Shown here in pieces: positions 12,449 to 21,867 of a DNA stretch of 64,000 nucleotides. Position 1 is the first letter of the stretch. Each line of letters starts with the position of its first letter. Source of the DNA: Acanthamoeba castellanii str. Neff. Lineage: Eukaryota > Discosea > Longamoebia > Acanthamoebidae. Both the position numbers and the translations under genes were made by a program. The stretch lies in contig NW_004457442.1 of the NCBI RefSeq assembly GCF_000313135.1, positions 1,735,669-1,799,668 on the forward strand, read 5' to 3'. A model generated the notes under the pieces. That model had not been told where the DNA came from, searched no databases, and was given only the letters and a program-made list of their open reading frames with translations.

Positions 12449-14985
12449 ATGTGGGGCGCCGACAGCGATCCCAGCTTTCTACCGCTTCAGCCTTTGTTCG
12501 ATCTGCCGCCCTCGCCTCCGCTTGCTCCTACTTCCTCGTACTACCACTCGTTGTCGTTGTCGTTGTCGTCGTCGCGAAGTGGGTTGGCATGCGATGAGGG
12601 CCTACACGCAGTCGCTTCTGGCAGCTCTACGACCGCCAGTGCGATGCAGGACGTCAAGAGACCCCTCTCGCCCTCCCACTACGCGGACCCACTCAGCTGT
12701 GCACCATCGCCACCCCCCTGCCAGGTACCGCCCACGCCATTTCTTTACACTTAAATTTCTTTCTGTAGAAGAAATACATCAATAATGTTTGAATATCGTA
12801 TATTACTTATATATTTAGAAGGATGCGCGCGGTAAGGTCTCCGCTGCAAGGAGGGCGGGCACCAAGACCAAGGCCACGCGAACGAGAGCTTCATGCGAAC
12901 GAGACCCGGCCCCGCGCAAGAAGCCAAAGCTGGCGCCGACGGCCACGACTACGCCTGCAGAGTTTGCAACCGCCGCCGTCGGTATAAAGCCCCGAAGGGC
13001 CCAACAGCAGCAGCCGCCGCCGCAGACGCGGACATGCCGACCCGACCCGGACTGCTTCGACCCCATCCCCGGAACCGGGACCCTTGCGCCCGTTTGGGGG
13101 GGTGGCCACGACCCTGCGGCGCTGGAAGGTGCCGACGACGAGGTGGTCATGGAGGAGGGAGTCGTCGCTCACCCGCCGCAGAGCGAGAGACTGACTCTCG
13201 CCGACCAGTGCGAGCCGATGGTTCGCAGATGGACGAGGCTCGAACCCCTGCCGAGCGAAGACGGCGACCTCCTCGATTACGAGAGGGAGGAACAGTTCGT
13301 CGTGTTGTTGGCTGCACGACCCACGGCCCCGCAGGCAGGTGCCGAAGCGGCCGTTCGCGTGCGGGGTACGTGTTTGTTGATTGCGTGTGAGCATGTGCAC
13401 GCGACGCAAGATGGTACTCACGCCGTGATGTTGGTGTTGTTGTTGTTGTCGTGCTATGTCTAGACGAACAGTTCGCGGCTCTGGCGAGGCGGACGGCTGA
13501 AGAGGATCTTAGCAACGCGGTGGAGGAGGCGCTGACACTCGCCAATTGGGCCAGCGGCGAGCTTCTTGCCCTGAGCGAGCTGACCGGGTGCCTTGCTGGC
13601 ATGCCTTCCGAGGATTTGGGTGCGTATCGTGTGCTCGGTCGTGACTGTGTAGCGTGACCTTCCACCATCTGACGTTGCACCGCTTCTTCTCGTGATTGTA
13701 GACCCGAGTGAACGGACGAAGGCCACCAAGAACTTGGCCGCCCAAATCGTGGCGCTGCTGCAGAAAGGTCCCACGACACGATCACACATCAGCTCGTGCT
13801 TTTCCATCAACAGACGCCGCACGTCCACCATATTGTCCGTCCTCAAGGTACACCCGCACACGCCCAATCACTGAAACTTGTATTGGCTCGTCCGTGTTCC
13901 ATTCTCGCCTCACCTGAAAATTCTTCGGCTTGTTTGACGCAGGGCGTGGGACTAATCGAAGAGGTCCGGCTCCCGAGTTCGAAGGAAAAGCTCATCGTTC
14001 TCAACCAGAAGCAGATGGCCATCTGTAGCGACTTGCCAAAGTAGGCGATCCTTCTTTCTTGCTGCTGTGGCTTGCGCGCGCGTGTAAATCTGACTGTGGC
14101 TGTCGATGCAATAGGTATGTAACGATGCTGCACCAGCTCAAGGTCATGCGCGTGCGGCTGCTGCTCCACCTTCGTTCCCTTGATGGGGAGACCTCGCCTT
14201 CCGACGATATTCCGCCCGCGCGCCCGTCCCAGTACGACAACCCCATCGAGATACTCGATCTCCCATACTCGGCGGCGGCGCACGCGACACGGCCGCGCTC
14301 ACCGGTCGATACCGCGATGACGCTCGAGCCAACCCTTCCCAGAGCGTCGCCGCCGCAGCAGCCCACGGATATTGACGCCGCCGCTGCTGGCGCTGGTGCC
14401 GCATCGGCGGTCGTCGACGAGTTCGAAGGGGAACAGGGCGATGCCCTGGGCTCCTACGTCTCTTTCCTGCTCGGGGCGATGCAAGTGCAGCCGGAGGCCC
14501 CGCAGCCTCGAGTCGCAGGGTGCGACGAAGTCGTCACGCGTGAGCCCCTCGACATAGAATACGCCATCGCTGCGATCTACGACGACCTGCTCGACCAACA
14601 GCAGCCCAACCACCCTCCCTGGCTATCGAATCAAGGGAACGCCAACCCCTACGCCAACGACTTGGATCTGAACGAGGGCGATTTCGCCTACATCAGTCAC
14701 CTCAGCCACAACGACGCAGCGCGCGTGCTGGACTTGAACGAGTACGACGACGGCTACGATGTCGAAGGCGACGATGACATGCCACCGGCGAGCGCCTACG
14801 ATCGCGGAGCCGCGGCTCAACCGATGCACAGGCTCGGTGCCGACGCATCCGCTGGCGGGGCGTGGCCGGTCGGGAACACGGGCGAGCTGGACCAGCTGTT
14901 CTGCGAGGAGCAGATGACCCTGTTGACCACCGAGACCTTCGAGGACGTACTCCTGCCCGACGAAGAGAGCCCCCAGTTCGACTGA
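12449..14985 (+). CDS. Putative nuclear protein with E2F/DP-like winged helix
   Basis: Six exons (12449-12724, 12819-13365, 13464-13619, 13702-13847, 13943-14040, 14115-14985) sum to 2,094 nt, or 697 residues, with every junction in phase. Residues about 330-410 look like a winged helix: a first helix (ATKNLAAQIVALLQ), then a recognition-helix and wing segment (NRRRTSTILSVLKGVGLIEE) close to the RRRIYDITNVLEGIGLIEK pattern of E2F/DP proteins. The region before it is basic and has an NLS-like RKKPK (about residue 122). A Gln/Pro run and a long acidic Asp/Glu-rich C-terminus that could act as a transactivation domain are also present. The E2F dimerisation and marked-box regions are not obvious, so this may be another winged-helix family. 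ATG 12449 is the first in-frame ATG in an open exon; an upstream exon is possible. Confidence 0.6.
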
Positions 14986-15116
14986 CCGCCACCGACGTGC
15001 TGGTTGTGGTTCCAGCAAATCAGTACAAATTGTGTTGTTGGTCGCGCAGTCGTCGTGTTTGTGGTTTGTGGCGTTGTTGGGCAGCGGGGTGCGCATGGCA
15101 CGCTGGTACTTCGAAG

Positions 15117-15200
15117 GCTGTAGACCCGTTGGTCGGAGGTTCGATTCCTCTCCACCGGATTGTGAACACACCGGTGGTAGCTCAGTTGGTAGAGCAGCGG
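15117..15200 (+). tRNA. Circularly permuted tRNA-Tyr (GUA) gene: 3' half upstream of 5' half
   Basis: The 3' half (positions 31-73) occupies 15117-15159 and the 5' half (positions 1-30) occupies 15171-15200, with an 11-nt linker between them. Joined as 5' half then 3' half they give a complete 73-nt tRNA. The acceptor stem CCGGTGG/CCACCGG (15171-15177 with 15152-15158) has seven pairs, followed by discriminator A. Positions 8-9 are TA. The D stem is GCTC/GAGC with loop AGTTGGTA. The anticodon stem is GCGGG/CCCGT (one G-T), loop CTGTAGA with anticodon GTA (15120-15122). The variable loop is TGGTC and the T arm is GGAGG-TTCGATT-CCTCT. The C1-G72 pair is the known identity element of eukaryotic tRNA-Tyr. 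Box B (15138-15148) therefore lies before box A (15178-15189). No 5' half exists upstream and no 3' half downstream. Leader GCTGGT (15102-15107) complements trailer ACCAGC (15210-15215). A possible Pol III stop, TTTT, lies at 15241-15244. The joint at 30/31 differs from the usual 37/38. Confidence 0.85.
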
Positions 15201-15240
15201 AAAAAGATGACCAGCAGCCGCAACCACCTCCCTTTCGTTC

Positions 15241-15244
15241 TTTT
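15241..15244 (+). terminator. Possible RNA polymerase III T4 terminator of the permuted tRNA
   Basis: Four T residues lie 40 nt after the 5' tRNA half, at a plausible distance for ending a Pol III precursor transcript. Four Ts is the minimum for such a signal, so the assignment is weak. Confidence 0.35.
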
Positions 15245-15430
15245 CGCGTCATGTTTCGTCTTCATTCTTTGCTGGCCGAAAGGAGGAGAGCATGTACATC
15301 GATTTATTGAAAGATGTGGATGGTGCAGGTGCGGAGCGTTCTTTCACAGCAAGACCATTTCATGCGAAATTGAGGTCAAGCTCTTCATCTTCAACGCTTG
15401 TGCATCCATCAAAAAAGATCATCTACGTCT

Positions 15431-15700
15431 CTAGGCAAAGACAAAGATGACAACCACCAGCCCCACCACCAGGATAACGTTGCAGATGACGATGGGGATG
15501 ATGTACTGCGAATATCACTTGATCTCGGACCAGATGAAGTCCAGTCGCTCTCGCATGCGTGCCGTGAGGCAGGTCCCGCTCGCTGGATGCTCTTTCGCCA
15601 TCACGTCGCCCGTGCCTCCCCCTTCGAGATCGAGCGATCCAGCAGACTCCAACAATCGTCGCCGTTCGCCATCTTCAGCCTCACCATTACTTGTTGCCAT
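15431..15700 (-). CDS. Small possible membrane protein with an in-frame TGA before its transmembrane tail
   Basis: From the ATG at 15700 the frame encodes 61 residues (MATSNGEAEDGERRR..., ending DFIWSEIK) and meets TGA at 15515-15517. The same frame then continues for 27 codons to a TAG at 15431-15433. Those codons spell a strongly hydrophobic segment (YSQYIIPIVICNVILVVG followed by more Val/Ile/Phe), a convincing C-terminal membrane anchor. A hydrophilic start, a charged Arg/Glu segment and a terminal anchor form a coherent small tail-anchored protein only if the TGA is bypassed. Options are readthrough, selenocysteine, a nonsense mutation or sequencing error, or chance. The only possible intron across the TGA (13 nt) would shift the frame. 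I recognise no family, and no convincing SECIS element was found downstream. Confidence 0.4.
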
Positions 15701-15931
15701 CGTATGTGATGCGTCGATTTCTGAGCTACTATGCGTTCAGGCAGGCCAGAACAAGCTTTCGACGATCAAAGATGAGCTTCCCATTAGCAGCAGATGGCAC
15801 ACGATCTCGCGCTCTTGAAATTTTCGGAAGCATTTCGGAAATCGATTTCTCTTTTCGAAAAAATCTCGTCAACTTGCTTTCGTCCCACTTCTGGCTTTCT
15901 GGTGTAGCCGCATCACAACACTTGTGAACCG

Positions 15932-17323
15932 ATGGAGCAGGCACCTGGGTTAGCAGCAGGAGCTCCGCCGGTGGTGGGCATGGGCATGTCGGTCGCCCTC
16001 ACACTCATCTCAGGCTTCAGCACCGGCCTGGGTGGCCTCATCGCCGCCTTCCTCGGTGCGCTCTTCCCCCCTCTTATTCCCCCTCCCCCTGGCTGACCAA
16101 CCTGGGCCGTCGGCCGTGTCATGCGTGTGCGGTGATGCGTGCGTGTGCGTGTGCGGTGCGGTCGCGATCACAGCATCGCCGGGTGAGGAGCTGGTGGGGC
16201 AGATGGAAGCCTTCTCGGGCGGGGTCATGCTCTTCCTCTCCCTGTTCGACCTTGTGCCCGAGGCCGCCCACGTACTGGGCCTCCCCGCCACCCTCGTGGG
16301 CGTCTCCTGCGGTGCGGTCCTCTTCTGGGCCATCGCGCGGCTCGTCCCTGACCCCAGCCAGCCCTTCTCCAACGCCCTGGCCGGCTACCTAGGCGCCCAA
16401 CACTCCACACTCCCCCCCTCCACCGCCACCACCACTCCATCATCACCACCACCTGCGAGCTCTCGCACGGCCTCATCGTCATCCCCTTCATCATCGGCGC
16501 TTCGGCGGTCGCTCGTGCGACGGACCAGCAGCGAACGCGATGACGCCGGATGCGATCCGGAGACCGGACTCTCTCTCGGCGCCATGGAGGCGATGTCGGC
16601 GGGCGGCAGTGCTGCTGCGAGTGCGGCGACGGCTGCTGGTGGAGAGAGCGGGGAGAAGCAGGAGCGACGGATGGTGTTCTTCCGGATGGCGTTCATCACG
16701 GCCCTGGGCATCAGCATCCACAACTTCCCCGAGGGCGTGGCCCTCTACCTCTCCACTATGAAGGGCCTGAGGTGCGTCTCCCTCTGTGTGCGTCGTGCCG
16801 TGGTGCGTGTGCGTGTGCGTGTGCGTGTGCGTGTGCGTATGCGTGTGCGTGTGCGTGTGCGATGCTCACCGCCCAGCACGGGGCGAACATGACAGCTTCG
16901 GCGTGGGGCTGGCATTGACGATCTCGCTGCACAACATCCCCGAGGGACTGGCCGTGGCGGTGCCGATTGCCTACACCACGCGAAGCAGGTTTTGGACCAT
17001 CGCCATCCCGTTCCTCACCGGCATGTTCGAGCCGCTGGGCGCGATCGTGGCCGGCCTCTTCCTTCACCCCTTCATCACAGAAGAAAGGTGACGGACCGCA
17101 CACGCACGGCACACCGCACGCACTTACTGAATGCTGCGATGTACGCAGGCTGCATTTCCTGCTGGCGATGGTGGCGGGGATCATGTCGTTCATCTCGCTC
17201 AACGAACTCGTGCCTGTGGCGGTGAAGCACTGCGGCGCCTACCCGGCCGCCCTCGCCACCGGCGCCGGCATGTTCTTCTGCAAGCTCTTCCTCTTCGCCG
17301 CCGCCATGCTCCCAACCCTTTAA
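15932..17323 (+). CDS. ZIP-family zinc/divalent metal transporter
   Basis: Four exons (15932-16055, 16174-16771, 16896-17087, 17149-17323) sum to 1,089 nt, or 362 residues. The protein has eight or so hydrophobic segments and the two signature metal-site motifs, HNFPEG (about residues 224-229) and HNIPEG (about 253-258), found in TM4-TM5 of ZIP transporters. The overall order fits the ZupT/ZIP11/ZTP29-like branch, which moves Zn2+ or similar ions into the cytosol from outside or from organelles. The loop after the third membrane segment is a long Ser/Thr/Pro-rich stretch (about residues 115-190) in place of the His-rich loop common in other ZIPs. The intron between the two motif exons (16772-16895) contains a tandem GTGCGT run. 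The final codons are followed directly by TAA at 17321-17323. Confidence 0.92.
16799..16859. repeat. (GTGCGT)n hexanucleotide run in a ZIP intron
   Basis: About ten copies of GTGCGT, with one GTATGC-type variant, lie inside the third intron of the ZIP gene. Confidence 0.9.
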
Positions 17324-17455
17324 CACCAGCCTGGTAACACAACACTCGACGTGCCACACAGCAAACACACAACACACATCACATCACACAAGAACATTGG
17401 TATTGTGTAGCATTCGTAATATTACATGAATGGTGAGTTGTGTTGTTGAAGGTTG

Positions 17456-18089
17456 TCAAGGTCCAACAAACAAGTGCAGCTCGGCGTCGGGTCCAACGAT
17501 GCAGCAGTCTCCAGCCTCGATGCCCGTCACACGAAACTCGAGGGTGACGCGCTCCCCGGCCCACACTTCGTTGATCACCACCATGTCGCCCTTGTGGAGC
17601 GGTCGGAAGGACTCAAGAAAGTAGGCACGCAACCACTCCGCCCACACGCTCGATGCTACCCCTGCGTAGCGTGTCGTGCGTGTTTCATGAGCGCGTGTCG
17701 CGTGGTGTCGGTCCGTGTGTCGTGTGCGTACCGGGAGGCAGGGTGGAGGCGACAAGCCGCATGTCGATCTTGGTGCCGTAGGGCACGTCGAGCCGCGGCT
17801 CGAGCGTGATGTGGTCGTGCGGGAGGGCGTCCAGGTTGAGCCGGAAGGCCGGGCAGATCTGCACCTCGCCCTGGTCCGGACCCGCTCCGGCCGCCTGGGC
17901 CTCCGGCGGCACGGAGAGGACGACGCCCAGGGTGGCCTTGTCGAACCGCCCCCTGAGCAAGACTATGTCCCCGCGAAACAGGCCCAGCGCGTCCATCGTG
18001 TCGGGGTGCATGTAGACCAGCGAGTTGTCGGTCATGACGCCCGGGGCGACCTCCGCCACCCGCAACACTCTCGACTTCTGTCCGCTCAT
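17456..18089 (-). CDS. Stand-alone Cdc48/p97 N-domain-like protein
   Basis: Two exons (18089-17732 and 17661-17456) encode 187 residues. The whole protein aligns by eye with the substrate/cofactor-binding N-domain of Cdc48/p97. The double-psi barrel half contains LFRGDIVLLRGR, like LFRGDTVLLKGK in p97. The second half contains LRAYFLESFRPLHKGD, like VYLKPYFLEAYRPVRKGD, and then CCIVGPDAELH, like YCIVAPDTVIH. There is no linker and no AAA ATPase domain: the TGA at 17456-17458 follows directly, and the next gene to the left (ZIP) is on the other strand. It might compete for p97 cofactors such as UBX/UBXL or VIM proteins, but that is inference. An alternative start three codons upstream (18098) is also possible. 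It is not a truncated pseudogene by any visible sign: no stops and clean splice sites. Confidence 0.8.
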
Positions 18090-18346
18090 CCTCCTCACGT
18101 GAGATGTTTGCTTGGCACAGGTTTGTTAGTTTGTTGAGCACAACAGCGTGCGCGCTCCAACGCTTTCTACGAGAAGAACGAAACAAGAAAAAAGGAAGAA
18201 ACAAAAGTTTATGGTTGGGGTCAGTCAAGCGCTGGTGCCTCGCGTTCGGCGACTCCCGCGCGTCTCTGTCGTGTGTCGCACCGCCGGCAGCCGCTCCACT
18301 TTCCTGACCAACGGCTGCTCGTCGCCACACCCGACACAACTCAGAG

Positions 18347-20254
18347 TCAGACCAACTTGTTGGTTCGTTTGGCGGAGGGTGGTGTGCGCACCTGGGCGTC
18401 GTCGGACGGTGGCTCGGGCCGCAGCTTGCGATTCGACTGGCAGCCCTCGAGCATCAGGACCTCCTCGCGCACCTCGCCGAGCACCAGCTGGCCGTCCCGC
18501 TCGGCGTCCTTGTCCTCATGCCGCTCCTCGCGCAGCAGGTCATCATCGCCGTCGAACGGCCGCAGCGTGTCGTAGTCGCCCTGGTCCCGCTGGTCCATGT
18601 CTCCATAGTCCAGCTGCTCCGCCCCGTACGTGTAGTACACACTGCCACCACGCCACCCATTTTTTAAAGTCAGACCTAAACCAACAACACACGCGCACCG
18701 CACACGACACACACGACACGCGCGTACGTTGACTCGTTGGCGGGATAGTCGTAGATGTCCTCCTCGGCGAGTACGTCGATGTCGGGGTTGGCCGCGGCGG
18801 GGGTGTCGACCGAGCACCCGAGCCGCGCCAGCTTCTCCTCATGCGCGCTCTCGGCGGCGTCGCGAGCGCGGTCGCGCTGCATCTGCGCCGCCAGCACCCC
18901 GCGCAGGCTGTTGCGGCGCTTGGCAGGGAAGGCCGGCGTGCCCTGCGCCTCGACCTCCTCGCGCTGGCGCTTGCGGTCCCGCGCCACGGCCGCGTTGTAG
19001 CGCTCGGCCTCGATCTCTTCGGCGGTCATCATCACCAGGCCCAGGTCCCGCACGCCGGCCGCCGCCGCGTCGGCCCGCGGCAGCCGCGCGTCGGTGAGCT
19101 CGGCCGCGTCGGCGCCCGACCACTCGTCGTCGTCGATCCCGTGCTCGCGGTAGTACAGCCGCCGGTTGCGCTCGGGCTCTTCGTCGGCCCGGCGCCGGGC
19201 CTCGTTGGCCTCGTGCAGCGTCTCGCCAAAGTAGGACTTGAGGCTGCGCGCCTCGTCCAGCGCCGGCTCGAGCTCGGCGTGGTCGTCCAGCACCCCGCTG
19301 TACAGCTCCTGCACCACCATCTGCTGGTCCTCGTTGACCAGCTGCAGCGTCACCTTCTCCTCGGCGTGGTGGCAGTCGTTCTCGTCGTGGTCTTCGCCCG
19401 GCAGCCGCGCGGCCCTGTCATGTCGACGCGCCATCACGGCGTCGATGTCGCGCGCCACGTCCTGTCGGTCGCGCTCGAGCTGCAGCTCCTCCTCGAGCTC
19501 CGGCTTGGCAGGTGGGGCTGGCGTCTGCTTCTGGGGCGTGGCGAGTCGCTGGGCGCGTTCGGCGACGATCTCGCGGCGGATGTCATCGACTCCCTTGCCG
19601 GCTTTGCCGCCGCGGCGCATGAGGGCTTCGTCGATGCGCTCCTCCTCGAGGCGGGCCAGCCGCTGGCGCTCGGCGTCGTCGCCTAGGCCCAGGCCCAGCG
19701 GCACCTCGAGCTCGGCCACCACCTTCTCGCCCTGCTTGTTGACATATTCAATCCTGATGACACGCACGCACGCACAGCACGACGTCAGCACGACACACGC
19801 ACACGACGACACGACCGCACACGCACGCACTTTTCCTTGAGTTTGTCGAAGGCCACGACGCCGACACCGGTGCCGACGCCCTTGCGGGTCGCCTCCTCCT
19901 CGTCTTCGAGCACCCCGAAGGCGGCATCGGGGTGGGGCGCCATCAGCTGCGGCACCTCTGCGGCGTCCTCGCGCAGCAGCGGATCCGGGGCGGCGGTCTC
20001 TATCGCCAGCGTCTCCTCCGCACTTGTGCCCGAGAATTAAATTAAAATTTATAATTGGATTTATTTTTATAGTGCACGAGAATAAAAATATGCCATATCT
20101 ACCACAATAATGACATATAAAAATAAAACAATAATAAGGCTTCAATTATTTAATCAATAAAATAACAGAAATATGTGTGGGATGCTGGTGTGAGGTACTT
20201 GACAGCGTCTGGTGTTTCCGCACAGGTGTCGATCTCGCTAAGCCTTGTTGACAT
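18347..20254 (-). CDS. Unrecognised acidic, coiled-coil-rich protein
   Basis: A short first exon (ATG at 20254, MSTRLSEIDTCAETPDAVK) joins a long exon ending near 19816, then exons at about 19755-18730 and 18640-18347. The product is about 550 residues, dominated by Asp, Glu, Arg and Ala. It has long predicted helices (for example DDAERQRLARLEEERIDEAL and EEEIEAERYN-type repeats), an RKR-rich patch around 18950-18990, and a C-terminal DYG/DQRD-rich acidic segment. There is no membrane segment and no recognisable catalytic motif. I do not recognise a family and assign no function. The acceptor of exon 2 is ambiguous because several AG dinucleotides lie close together near 20010. The terminal exon reads to TGA at 18347. 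Confidence 0.65.
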
Positions 20255-20927
20255 GGTGTTATTGATGTTTGTTTTTGAATTGAGTGTTTTGATTATGTGC
20301 TGGACGAAGAATGGAGCAAATTTTCGATGGCATGGGCCGGCCCGCCAGGATTCTGCGGATCGCACACATGTTCACAGGAATTTCAAGTCCACCTCGTCTG
20401 AATGCCAAACGATACGCGTCAGAATCCCCAAAGATGTAACTCAGACTGTGCAAGCATTGGGCTGCAGAAGAACAAAAATTGGGTTGCGATTTCGAAACAG
20501 ACATCAAAATCGTGTTTTGGTTTTTGGCGCGAAGGCTCCATGCAGCGAAAAATCTATTTTTCTGTCTTCTTGCGTTTTTCTACGACCCCACACATCTATT
20601 TATTGGGGACAGGTCACCGATGCAGTTCTTGCAACATCCCCCCAACCACCAGCTTCTTTGCAAACCCTTCTCCACGGGCCCCTCGTTCCACTTCGCAAGT
20701 CACGGCAACCCAAACAATCTCATTGCTTCCTCTCTCCCTGCATTTGATTTGCACTACATCCACCAAGATCAGACACCAGACTTCGATGGCCATTTCCCTC
20801 CCTTCGTGCTTGCATTCCACCCACTCGTACTACGACGTCTCGGCTTGGCACGCGAAGAGAAGACCTGAACAACTGCACTACTAAAACGACATCAACAACC
20901 ACCGACCTACCCATAACAAACAACAAG
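20255..20927. other. Divergent intergenic spacer (acidic protein / eIF5-like)
   Basis: About 670 bp separate two divergent start codons. It is more AT-rich than the coding regions and has pyrimidine-rich stretches just before ATG 20928. Open frames here lack splice-compatible context or codon bias and I judge them non-coding. No RNA gene was seen. Confidence 0.5.
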
Positions 20928-21690
20928 ATGGAGCTCTCGCCCTACGTGATAAGCGCGCCCGCCACGAGCCGGCTCCTGGCGATCGATCCCGAGTGCCAGG
21001 ACGACCCCTTCTACCGCTACCAGACGCACCAGCTCGTCGTCGCCTTCCAGGGCAAGCGCGCCCTGCTCACCAATCTCGACACCGTGGCCCACAACCTCCA
21101 GACCTCTGCTGACTGTACGTCCAATGCCGCCACTCCTTTCGTGTGTGTGTCGTGTCGTGTCGCGCTGACTCGTATGCGTTGCGTCTGCAGATCTGGCGAC
21201 GTACCTGGCCACCAGCCTGAACGCTGCGGTCAAGCGCGACAAGGCGGCCGCACCAAAGCAGGGCGGCTCGGCCACGCAGACGTCGTGGACGCTCTACCCG
21301 GCCACCTTCACGCTCGACAAGATCAACCTCTGCTTCCGCGCCTTCCTGACCAGCTTCGTCATGTGCCCGTCGTGCGCGCTGCCCGAGCTCATCGACATCG
21401 TCGCCGATCCCTCCAAGCCGGCCTCCCCGCGCGGCCAGGAGGCCCTCCTGGGCGCTTCCTCTTCCTCTTCTTCTCCGCCTTCTTCAGCGAGCGCTAACCC
21501 GGCAAAGGCGAAGAAGACGAGGGCCGGCGCCGGCAAGAAGGTGGCGACCAAGTCGGTGACGGTGCGGTGCCAGAGCTGCGGGTGGAACGAGCCGCTGGAG
21601 AAGAGCCTGAGGCGTGTCAAGAAGAACGTCAAGTTCGTGGACTACGTGCTCGCCCACCCGCCTCAGCAGTCCAGCCCCACCCTCATCTGA
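20928..21690 (+). CDS. eIF5 N-terminal-domain-like protein
   Basis: Two exons (20928-21114 and 21191-21690) encode 228 residues. The start matches the opening of eIF5/eIF2-beta-like domains: after a short leader, DPFYRYQ corresponds to DPFYRYKMP of eIF5. A helix-rich middle (YLATYLATSLNAAVK, where eIF5 has PPTYPTKYFGCELGAQ) follows, then a LCFRAFLTSFVMCPSC block matching the eIF5 FIKKFVLCPEC element. The zinc ribbon is CPSC (about residues 120-123) with CQSC about 70 residues later, split by a Ser-rich and Lys-rich insertion. In eIF5 this domain stimulates GTP hydrolysis by eIF2. The arginine-finger region near the N-terminus is not conserved here (DPECQDDPF precedes FYRY), and the C-terminal W2 HEAT domain is absent. 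It is probably a divergent relative or mimic rather than the canonical eIF5. Confidence 0.7.
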
Positions 21691-21867
21691 GGCTGCCACT
21701 CCCCTTTGATCATTCTTTTCACACATTTCTCACCTTTGTCCACCCACCCACTCCACATAAACTTCTTCTTTTACATCTGATCTGTTCATGTTCTGCAACA
21801 TCACAAAACAAGTGTAAACATGTTGGCTTGCACCACGGCCACACCATGAAGCTTCTTCTACATCACC

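Noticed and set aside
15171..15240. Reading the 5' tRNA half as the start of an ordinary intron-containing tRNA
   Set aside because: No T arm, box B or CCACCGG follows within the next 230 bp, while the exactly matching 3' half sits just upstream.
15385..15420. SECIS element for the in-frame TGA gene (minus strand)
   Set aside because: The ATGA...AA...TGA arrangement is present but the stem is weak and strongly asymmetric, so it does not meet the SECIS pattern.
18676..20145. Long alternative frame spanning the acidic-protein gene
   Set aside because: Its upstream part is Arg/Gly-rich out-of-frame sequence and it crosses an intron; only the sections matching the spliced frame were kept.
20402..20884. 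Open frame in the spacer before the eIF5-like gene
   Set aside because: Poor codon bias, overlapping frames of similar length, no recognisable motif, and it lies where promoter and 5' leader are expected.
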